10,207 bases of DNA from Bacilli bacterium (GTDB lineage: Bacteria; Bacillota_I; Bacilli_A; RFN20; CAG-826). Location of the stretch: contig JAEDOI010000034.1 in NCBI GenBank assembly GCA_016302065.1, positions 1-10,207 on the forward strand, in the 5' to 3' direction. Positions 1 through 5,697 of the stretch are shown in pieces. Position numbers and translations under genes: made by a program. The notes below the pieces were generated by a model. It was not told where the DNA came from. It worked only from the letters and a program-made list of their open reading frames with translations, and did not search any database. Within the stretch, counting starts at the first letter, position 1; each line of letters opens with the position of its first letter.

Positions 1-21
1 AAAATCCATACTTTTATTATG

Positions 22-27
22 TATAAT
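22..27 (+). promoter_or_regulatory. Candidate -10 box upstream of nrdD
   Basis: A perfect TATAAT lies about 80 bases before the nrdD start. Its -35 partner would fall at or before the window edge and cannot be judged. Nearer candidates such as TATATT at 65-70 have no convincing -35 element. I saw no clear match to an NrdR-box pair (consensus around acaCwAtATaTwGtgt) in positions 1-105. In such AT-rich DNA a lone TATAAT is weak evidence. Confidence 0.3.
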
Positions 28-91
28 TTTTGTTACATTTTTTTTCATTTTATTTCGAACTATTTATATTAAAATATACATACACGCTAAT

Positions 92-97
92 AAGGAG
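92..97 (+). promoter_or_regulatory. Ribosome binding site of nrdD
   Basis: AAGGAG stands eight bases before the ATG at 106, an ideal spacing. It supports that start codon and shows that the organism uses canonical Shine-Dalgarno sequences at the first genes of operons. Confidence 0.85.
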
Positions 98-105
98 TTT
101 ATATT

Positions 106-2484
106 ATGATAAGAGTTGCAAAGAGAGACAATTCTATTGTCGATTTTAATTTAGATAAAATAAAAGGTGCTATTTCACAAGCATTTGATGCTACAAACAA
201 AGTGTATGATGATCAAATTATTGAATTAATTGCTTTAAGAAGTACTGCTAATTTTAATTCAAAAATTAAAGATGGAGTAATCCATGTTGAAGATATCCAA
301 GACGGGGTTGAAATTGCATTAATTCAATCTGGCTATGTTGATGTTGCTAAAGCCTATATTACTTATAGAAAACAACATGAAAATATTAGACAAATGGCTG
401 CAACTGAACTCGACTTTAAGAAAACAGTTGATAACTATTTAAATATTAATGACTGGAGAGTTAAAGAAAATTCAACAGTTACTTATTCAGTTGGTGGTCT
501 TATTCTTTCAAATAGTGGCGCAATTACCGCAAATTATTGGTTAAGCCAAGTATATGATCAAGAAATAGCCGATGCTCATAGAAATGCTGATTTCCATATC
601 CATGATTTAAGTATGTTAACTGGATATTGTGCCGGTTGGAGTTTAAAACAACTCTTATTAGAAGGATTAGGTGGAGTTACTGGAAAAATTACTTCTTCCC
701 CTGCTGGACACCTTTCAACATTATGTAATCAAATGGTTAACTTCCTTGGTATTATGCAAAATGAATGGGCTGGTGCACAAGCTTTCTCAAGTTTTGATAC
801 TTATTTAGCTCCATTTGTTAAAATTGATAACTTAACATATAAGCAAGTTAAACAATGCTTACAAAGCTTTATCTTTGGTGTTAATACTCCTTCTAGATGG
901 GGAACTCAAGCACCATTTACCAATATTACTCTTGACTGGGTTGTTCCAAATGATATGGCTGAATTAAATGCCATAGTTGGAGGAAAAGAATGCAATTTTA
1001 AATATAAAGATTGTGTAAAAGAAATGGCTATGATTAACAAAGCTTTCATCGAAATTATGATTGAAGGTGATGCTAATGGCAGAGGTTTCCAATATCCAAT
1101 TCCAACTTATTCTATTACTAAGGATTTTGATTGGAGTGATACAGAAAACAATAGATTATTATTTGAAATGACCGCAAAATATGGTACTCCATATTTCTCA
1201 AATTACATCAATTCTGATATGCAACCAAGTGACGTTAGAAGTATGTGCTGCAGATTAAGACTTGACTTAAGAGAATTAAGAAAGAAATCAGGCGGATTCT
1301 TTGGAAGTGGCGAATCAACAGGAAGTGTTGGTGTTGTTACAATCAATATGCCACGTATTGCATATTTAGCAACCGATGAAAAAGATTTCTATACAAGACT
1401 TGAAAAATTAATGAATATTGCTGCAAGATCATTAAAAATTAAACGTAATTTCATTTCAAAATTACTTGATGCTGGATTATATCCTTACACCAAGAGATAT
1501 TTAGGAACATTCAATAACCATTTCTCAACAATTGGTCTTGTTGGTATGAATGAAGCTTGCTTAAATGCTAGATGGTTAAGAAAAGATTTAACACATAAAG
1601 AAGCTCAAGACTTCACAGTCGATGTCCTTAACTTTATGAGAAATAAATTAAGTGATTACCAAGTTCAATATGGTGATTTATATAACCTTGAGGCAACACC
1701 TGCCGAATCAACAGCTTATAGATTAGCAAAACATGATAAGAAGAGATATCCAGATATCATTACAGCTGGAGATAATGATGAAGATAAAGTGCCATATTAC
1801 ACCAATAGCAGCCATCTTCCAGTTGGTTATACTGATGATATCTTCAAAGCTCTTGATATCGAAGATAGATTCCAAACACTTTATACATCTGGAACAGTTT
1901 TCCATACATTCCTTGGACAAAAACTTCCTGATTGGAAATCTTGTATGAATCTTGTTAGAAAGATTGCTGAAAATTACAAACTCCCTTACTTTACAATGTC
2001 ACCAACCTATTCTGTTTGTAAAGAACATGGATACCTTAAAGGTGAACAATGGGTATGTCCACATTGTGGTAAACCTACAGAAGTTTATTCACGTATTACT
2101 GGCTATTATCGTCCACTTCAAAACTGGAACGATGGAAAAGCTCAAGAATTTGAAGATAGAAAAGAATATGTTCTTGGTAATTCAGTTTTAAAAGCTAAAG
2201 AAGGCTGTGCATGTGAATTAAAGAAAGAAGAAAAGAAAGAAGTTATTAGTGATGAATTATTATTATTTACCACTGCAACATGTCCAAACTGCAGAATGGC
2301 AAAAATGATTCTAGATCAAAAAGGAATTAAATATAAAGTAATTGATGCTAATGAAAATCAGGAATTATGCATCAAATTAGGAATTAAAGGCGCTCCAACT
2401 CTTCTTGTTCCAACAAATGGACATTACGTTGCATATTCAAATGCTAGCGAAATTAAAGGATTTGCTGAAAATTTAGTTAAATAA
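106..2484 (+). CDS. nrdD: Anaerobic (class III) ribonucleoside-triphosphate reductase with fused C-terminal redoxin domain
   Basis: Reduces ribonucleoside triphosphates to deoxy forms without oxygen, using a glycyl radical installed by NrdG. Of 792 residues, about 3-95 form an ATP-cone (allosteric activity site). The central barrel carries C175 (GYCAGW) and the adjacent pair C381-C382 (SMCCRL), one of which should be the thiyl-radical cysteine. The C-terminal part has a metal site C638-x2-H641 / C651-x2-C654, with His in one of four positions, and the glycyl-radical loop ITGYYRPLQNW with G666. After a C701-A-C703 pair and a charged linker comes a redoxin domain (about 711-792) with C726-P-N-C729 and the cis-proline motif GAPT (P764). 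Many NrdD proteins end near the glycyl loop, so the redoxin is an extra fusion. Family knowledge: some class III enzymes are reduced by redoxins instead of formate, and the fusion plus the reductase gene next door suggest that type here. Family assignment is very secure; the electron route is inference. Confidence 0.97.
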   Translation: MIRVAKRDNSIVDFNLDKIKGAISQAFDATNKVYDDQIIELIALRSTANFNSKIKDGVIHVEDIQDGVEIALIQSGYVDVAKAYITYRKQHENIRQMAATELDFKKTVDNYLNINDWRVKENSTVTYSVGGLILSNSGAITANYWLSQVYDQEIADAHRNADFHIHDLSMLTGYCAGWSLKQLLLEGLGGVTGKITSSPAGHLSTLCNQMVNFLGIMQNEWAGAQAFSSFDTYLAPFVKIDNLTYKQVKQCLQSFIFGVNTPSRWGTQAPFTNITLDWVVPNDMAELNAIVGGKECNFKYKDCVKEMAMINKAFIEIMIEGDANGRGFQYPIPTYSITKDFDWSDTENNRLLFEMTAKYGTPYFSNYINSDMQPSDVRSMCCRLRLDLRELRKKSGGFFGSGESTGSVGVVTINMPRIAYLATDEKDFYTRLEKLMNIAARSLKIKRNFISKLLDAGLYPYTKRYLGTFNNHFSTIGLVGMNEACLNARWLRKDLTHKEAQDFTVDVLNFMRNKLSDYQVQYGDLYNLEATPAESTAYRLAKHDKKRYPDIITAGDNDEDKVPYYTNSSHLPVGYTDDIFKALDIEDRFQTLYTSGTVFHTFLGQKLPDWKSCMNLVRKIAENYKLPYFTMSPTYSVCKEHGYLKGEQWVCPHCGKPTEVYSRITGYYRPLQNWNDGKAQEFEDRKEYVLGNSVLKAKEGCACELKKEEKKEVISDELLLFTTATCPNCRMAKMILDQKGIKYKVIDANENQELCIKLGIKGAPTLLVPTNGHYVAYSNASEIKGFAENLVK

Positions 2485-2485
2485 T

Positions 2486-3394
2486 ATGCTTGATACCATT
2501 ATTATTGGCGCAGGACCTAGTGGGTTATCCTGTGCCCTAAATTTAAGAAGAGACAATAAAGAAGTTCTTCTTATTGAAAAAGAGGGGATTGGTGGACAAA
2601 TTGCAAAAAGTCCAAAAGTTGAAAACATTCCTGGAACAAAATCCATTAGTGGACTTGAATTTGTTGATAATTTAACTGCTCAAGTTATGGATCTTGGTGC
2701 TAACTTTGAATTTGATGAAGTTATTTCTATTACAAAAGAAAACAATATCTTTAAAGTTAATACCAAATACAATTCATTTGAAAGTAAAACTGTGATTATT
2801 GCAACTGGCGCTAAACATAGAAAAATGAATCTTCCTAATGAAGATGAATTAATTGGAAAAGGCATATCGTATTGTGCAGTTTGTGATGGAGCTTTCTATA
2901 AAGATCAAGATGTTGTCTTAATTGGGGATGCAAATACTGCTCTTCAATATTCTTTAGTTCTTTCTTCATATTGTAAGCACGTATATTTAAATACTTTATT
3001 TGATAAATTCTTTGGAGATAAAATTCTTGTATCTAGGGTTCTTGAAAAAAATAACATAATCGTTGAACACAATTTAAATTTAATTAAAATTAATGGAGAA
3101 AACGAATTAGAATCATTAATATTTGAAAATACCCAAACCAAAGAAATTAAAGAATTTAAAACTAAAGGTTGCTTTATCGCTATTGGTCAAATTCCTCAAA
3201 ATGAAATATTTAAAGATTTAGTTGATTTAAATAAAGGTTTCATTATAACGAATGAAAAAATGGAAACTAAAACTAGCGGATTATATGCAATTGGAGATTG
3301 TAAAGATAAATTGCTTAGACAACTAACTACTTCATTCAATGATGGAAGTATAGCAGCATACTTTGCAAGCCATTATATCGATACCAATTTTTAA
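2486..3394 (+). CDS. trxB: Thioredoxin-reductase-like flavoprotein, NADPH motif degenerate
   Basis: A FAD-dependent disulfide reductase of the low-molecular-weight thioredoxin reductase family (302 residues; family about 300-320). The N-terminal FAD fold has GAGPSG (8-13) and ATGAKHR. The redox-active disulfide is C130-A-V-C133 followed by DG. The C-terminal FAD motif is GLYAIGDC with RQLTTSFNDGSIAA. The inserted second Rossmann domain is unusual: where NADPH-dependent enzymes have GGGxSA and HRRxxxR, this one has GDANTA (147-152) and, after the second strand, VYLNTLFDKFF (from 166), with no arginines for the 2'-phosphate. It begins one base after the nrdD stop, with no Shine-Dalgarno sequence, so it is probably translationally coupled to nrdD. 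The likely job is to reduce the CPNC redoxin fused to NrdD. Electron donor (NADPH, NADH or ferredoxin, as in the clostridial ferredoxin-linked family) cannot be read from the sequence. Confidence 0.9.
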   Translation: MLDTIIIGAGPSGLSCALNLRRDNKEVLLIEKEGIGGQIAKSPKVENIPGTKSISGLEFVDNLTAQVMDLGANFEFDEVISITKENNIFKVNTKYNSFESKTVIIATGAKHRKMNLPNEDELIGKGISYCAVCDGAFYKDQDVVLIGDANTALQYSLVLSSYCKHVYLNTLFDKFFGDKILVSRVLEKNNIIVEHNLNLIKINGENELESLIFENTQTKEIKEFKTKGCFIAIGQIPQNEIFKDLVDLNKGFIITNEKMETKTSGLYAIGDCKDKLLRQLTTSFNDGSIAAYFASHYIDTNF

Positions 3395-3399
3395 AAAAT

Positions 3400-3425
3400 A
3401 ACCATTAGACGTCGATCTAATGGTT
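3400..3425. terminator. Bidirectional rho-independent terminator between trxB and nrdG
   Basis: A perfect 10-bp stem, AACCATTAGA (3400-3409) with TCTAATGGTT (3416-3425), closes a six-base loop CGTCGA. A T-rich tail follows on the plus strand (TTTTTATTT) and an A-run precedes it (3393-3398), giving a U-tail on the minus strand too. It sits six bases beyond the trxB stop and five bases beyond the nrdG stop, so it serves both convergent transcripts. Confidence 0.9.
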
Positions 3426-3430
3426 TTTAT

Positions 3431-4123
3431 TTATTCTTCATACCCTCTTAATGATATAAATTCTACACTATCTTGCAATATTTCTTTAAACTTTTTAGCA
3501 TCTTCTAAACTTACTTCATGGAGGGAAGGATTAATGCAATTAGATGAAGAAACAAAATGTTGAAGATACATTTTTTTAGCTCCTTTAACTATATCCTTCA
3601 TCTCTTTAACTCTTTCTTCGTTATGAAATTCTTTAACTAAAGTAGTACGAAATTCATATGAAATCCCGCTTGTTTTTAAAATATTAATACTTTCCTTAAT
3701 ATTATTTAAGTCAAGTGAAGTTAAGCCAACAATTTCACTATAATTAACAAAACTACCTTTAATATCCATTGCAATATGATCAACTAATTTATTATCAATT
3801 AAATATTTAATAACTGTAGGATTCGTCCCATTAGTATCTAGTTTTACCAAATAACCTAAATCTTTAATTTGTTTACATTTATGAGCTAAATCGTTCATTA
3901 ATGTAGGTTCTCCTCCACTAATAACAACTCCATCAAGAAGTTTTTTTCTTTCTTTTAAGTATTCTAAAATATCATTAAAATCAATCTTTTCATTCTTGCA
4001 TAAAACTAAACTAGAATTATGACAGAAAGGACATCTAAAATTACAACCTTCACAAAATAAAACTACAGATAAATTATTATCAAAATCCACTAAAGATAAT
4101 TTCTCAATTCCAACAAAATCCAT
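3431..4123 (-). CDS. nrdG: Anaerobic ribonucleoside-triphosphate reductase activating protein (radical SAM)
   Basis: A radical-SAM enzyme that uses a [4Fe-4S] cluster and S-adenosylmethionine to make the glycyl radical on NrdD (expected at G666). The 230-residue protein has the cluster motif C27-x3-C31-x2-C34 (CNFRCPFC) after an extra nearby C24, and the SAM-binding GGEPT at 70-74. It is longer than the roughly 155-residue E. coli protein and matches the longer form common in Bacillota and archaea. The start ATG is preceded by a modest AGGGG. It converges on nrdD-trxB instead of sharing their operon, so activase and reductase must be co-regulated by other means. Other radical-SAM activases share this motif, but location next to nrdD makes NrdG by far the best call. 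Confidence 0.95.
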   Translation of the reverse strand: MDFVGIEKLSLVDFDNNLSVVLFCEGCNFRCPFCHNSSLVLCKNEKIDFNDILEYLKERKKLLDGVVISGGEPTLMNDLAHKCKQIKDLGYLVKLDTNGTNPTVIKYLIDNKLVDHIAMDIKGSFVNYSEIVGLTSLDLNNIKESINILKTSGISYEFRTTLVKEFHNEERVKEMKDIVKGAKKMYLQHFVSSSNCINPSLHEVSLEDAKKFKEILQDSVEFISLRGYEE

Positions 4124-4150
4124 ATGATTTCCCCTATATTTCTATATTTA

Positions 4151-4156
4151 ATTATA
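4151..4156 (-). promoter_or_regulatory. Candidate nrdG promoter, -10 box
   Basis: On the minus strand a perfect TATAAT lies 27 bases before the nrdG ATG. The best -35 is a poor TTGGAT (4175-4180, spacing 18), so the promoter may need an activator or be weak. Confidence 0.5.
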
Positions 4157-4158
4157 GT

Positions 4159-4175
4159 TTGTCTTAATGAGACAA
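4159..4175. repeat. Palindrome in the nrdG promoter, possible operator
   Basis: TTGTCT (4159-4164) and AGACAA (4170-4175) form an inverted repeat with a five-base centre, lying in the spacer between the presumed -35 and -10 boxes of nrdG. No T-run follows on the minus strand, so it is a poor terminator for the upstream membrane gene. Operator function is inference. It resembles a Rex-type site only in its outer TTGT/ACAA. Confidence 0.4.
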
Positions 4176-4187
4176 TCCAATTTTTGT

Positions 4188-4952
4188 TTATACTTTATTT
4201 TTTTCTTTCTCGCCATTTTTGCCGTAGCGAACCTTTTTATATATCTCGTAAGACCCATAGATTGCGAAAAGGTAAACCAATGCAATAGGTAAGCAAAGCA
4301 ACATATACCAAAACTGGTACGGAATAAGATTGTAGAAAAACTTGAGCAAAGGGTTTCCCTCGTGGAAAATGGAGAACATATAGTTAACCTGCACAACCTC
4401 GCCCTTCCAGTCGAGTATGTTATTTACAATACAGTACTGGTTGATAAGAACGTTGATAAAATGAATTATTATGTAAGCACCTAAAGTTATACCCAATGTG
4501 GACCAGATACACTTTTTATCGAGCTTTATAAGCTTGAGTTTAAAAAGAATAATCGGTATGCCAAATTCCAGCACGTGGGGGAAATAATAGAATACAAAAA
4601 CCCAGCTTGTAATTTTCGCCGCCGCTACAGAATTGTTTAGCACAAGCGCCGCAAGCGCACCTATGGACCAAAGCAAAAGTAGGTTGCCAAGGTATTTGTT
4701 ACGTGTAAATACAACAATTGGAAGTAGCATTGCATTGAGCGAGCAAAGATGTAAAGGCAAATATTCTATTGGAGAACCCCATGCCACGAGGTTATAGATA
4801 ATAGCCGCAATTCCAGCAAACGAAAGTATGCCTAAAACTATTGTCTGCGTTTTCACTGTTCTGTTTTTGAGCGCGAAGTAAAGACCTATTATAATAGCTG
4901 CACCCAACAAAAGTGAAAGGATGTGCGTAATGGTAAATGTACCCCAAACCAT
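4188..4952 (-). CDS. YwaF/TMEM164-like integral membrane protein (TIGR02206-type)
   Basis: A 254-residue polytopic membrane protein with about seven hydrophobic segments (roughly 7-28, 37-58, 65-83, 88-108, 115-137, 150-170, 213-238) and a lysine-rich cytoplasmic tail. LPLHLCSLNAMLLP in the third helix and YYFPHVLEF in the fifth recall the YwaF family, related to vertebrate TMEM164; a human member has been reported as a lipid acyltransferase, but function in bacteria is unclear. The reading frame extends upstream to an ATG at 5033, but I start it at 4952 because AAGGAGA (4961-4967) and a good promoter (4990-5018) lie between. G+C is much higher than around it (31 of 60 at 4621-4680; 23 of 60 at 4681-4740) and GCC/GCG/GGC codons are common, so recent horizontal acquisition is likely. 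Transcription runs towards nrdG with no good terminator between, so some read-through is possible. Confidence 0.8.
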   Translation of the reverse strand: MVWGTFTITHILSLLLGAAIIIGLYFALKNRTVKTQTIVLGILSFAGIAAIIYNLVAWGSPIEYLPLHLCSLNAMLLPIVVFTRNKYLGNLLLLWSIGALAALVLNNSVAAAKITSWVFVFYYFPHVLEFGIPIILFKLKLIKLDKKCIWSTLGITLGAYIIIHFINVLINQYCIVNNILDWKGEVVQVNYMFSIFHEGNPLLKFFYNLIPYQFWYMLLCLPIALVYLFAIYGSYEIYKKVRYGKNGEKEKNKV

Positions 4953-4960
4953 AAAGTAAA

Positions 4961-4967
4961 TCTCCTT
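4961..4967 (-). promoter_or_regulatory. Ribosome binding site fixing the start of the YwaF-like gene
   Basis: AAGGAGA on the minus strand lies eight bases before the ATG at 4952. It decides against the longer reading starting at 5033, which has no such site. Confidence 0.8.
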
Positions 4968-4989
4968 ATTTTTTATTACCGAAAAATAA

Positions 4990-5018
4990 ATTACACAACA
5001 TGTAAATATAAGTTTCAA
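4990..5018 (-). promoter_or_regulatory. Promoter of the YwaF-like gene
   Basis: On the minus strand, TTGAAA (5013-5018) and TGTAAT (4990-4995) are separated by exactly 17 bases, a good sigma-A type promoter. The transcript would start near 4983 and carry a leader of about 30 bases. The -10 box overlaps a small inverted repeat, TTACA and TGTAA (4991-5005), which could be an operator. Confidence 0.65.
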
Positions 5019-5035
5019 AATTAATTTACGCAATC

Positions 5036-5073
5036 AGACATGTGAACTACAACCTTTCGTAGTTTTCATGTCT
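5036..5073. repeat. Long hairpin upstream of the YwaF-like gene
   Basis: AGACATG (5036-5042) pairs with CATGTCT (5067-5073), and after one mismatch GAACTAC (5044-5050) pairs with GTAGTTTT (from 5059, one G-T pair), leaving an eight-base loop. A T-rich stretch (TATATATTTTATT) follows on the plus strand, so it could be a plus-strand terminator, but no plus-strand gene precedes it. It may be the border of the acquired segment or a remnant of a lost gene. Confidence 0.5.
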
Positions 5074-5107
5074 TATATATTTTATTAGAATTCCCACTTT
5101 TTTAATA

Positions 5108-5140
5108 GTAAAATGAAATATCGCATTTGTAAAATGAGAT
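5108..5140 (+). repeat. Short direct repeat GTAAAATGARAT, two copies
   Basis: GTAAAATGAAAT (5108-5119) and GTAAAATGAGAT (5129-5140) differ at one base and lie 21 bases, two helical turns, apart. GCAACAATTGTAAG follows. The arrangement is reminiscent of insertion-sequence ends (possibly IS30-like), but I see neither a partner end nor a transposase. Confidence 0.4.
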
Positions 5141-5274
5141 GCAACAATTGTAAGTAAAACGCAAGCTTGTACTTTTATCCATATCCAATTCAGATAACTT
5201 TCATACTAAAATGAAGATTGGTATGTTATTCTAATTCAACTGCAGTATCATATTTTCTATTGTTTTCATGCTAT

Positions 5275-5300
5275 CTCTTGCCTAAAAAACATGGCGAGAG
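5275..5300. repeat. Hairpin with eight-base-pair stem
   Basis: CTCTTGCC (5275-5282) pairs with GGCGAGAG (5293-5300), with one G-T pair and a ten-base A-rich loop. No T-run follows, so it is not a typical terminator. Confidence 0.4.
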
Positions 5301-5507
5301 CTATCGACTACACTACCTCTTCCGAGGGAGATCTGAACACTTTTTGAGAAAAATACAGGTAGTTTACCAGAATAAAACGAGACTTAATAATAAATTTTAA
5401 CAAAAACCTATAATCCCGTAGCAATATCAATCGTTCTATTAATAGACCTTTCATTCCGTTTTTATAAAAAGAACTAAGTAAAAATGATGTTAAGCAATCA
5501 TACAACA

Positions 5508-5532
5508 CATAAAGGAACAAATTCCCTTTATG
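5508..5532. repeat. Hairpin with CATAAAGG arms
   Basis: CATAAAGG (5508-5515) and CCTTTATG (5525-5532) are perfect inverted arms. A further GAA/TTC can pair inside with a bulged C. No T-run follows on either strand. Role unknown. Confidence 0.45.
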
Positions 5533-5697
5533 CAAAGAAAAGAGTTTGACACTTCCATCAATCCTATTAGGGATTTTCTTGTTATTTTAACAACATATGA
5601 GGATTTTTTTGTGCAGCGTATAATTATCTTTTGTTGACATATGATCGTCTATTTTTCGACTGAACTAACGTTTTTTACTGTTTTTTTGGAATAATTA

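Larger units (their letters stand above)
5074..5697. other. Gene-poor intergenic stretch, possible degraded mobile DNA
   Basis: About 620 bases lie between the YwaF-like gene's upstream hairpin and the stop of the ATPase gene. Open frames here (plus 5218-5400, minus 5308-5535) are short, lack ribosome binding sites and resemble no family I know. The stretch holds a short direct repeat, two clear hairpins and patches of higher G+C (around 5290-5335), unlike plain AT-rich spacer. This is the texture of decayed coding or insertion-sequence DNA, but I cannot identify any transposase fragment. I see no tRNA, no CRISPR repeats and no recognisable riboswitch. Confidence 0.5.

Noticed and set aside
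1..105. NrdR boxes before nrdD
   Set aside because: No pair of sites close to the known consensus could be found by eye; the upstream region is cut by the window edge.
1723..2191. Three open frames (65, 71 and 79 codons) overlapping nrdD on both strands
   Set aside because: They lie inside a strongly conserved reductase sequence, have no ribosome binding sites and resemble no family.
2680..3141. Two minus-strand open frames inside trxB
   Set aside because: Antisense to a well-conserved flavoprotein with no start signals of their own.
4953..5033. Upstream extension of the YwaF-like gene by 27 residues
   Set aside because: The promoter (4990-5018) and ribosome binding site (4961-4967) lie within this stretch, so the ATG at 4952 is the better start.
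5218..5535. Plus-strand 60-codon and minus-strand 75-codon frames in the gene-poor stretch
   Set aside because: The minus frame needs a TTG start, neither has a ribosome binding site, and neither translation matches a family I know.
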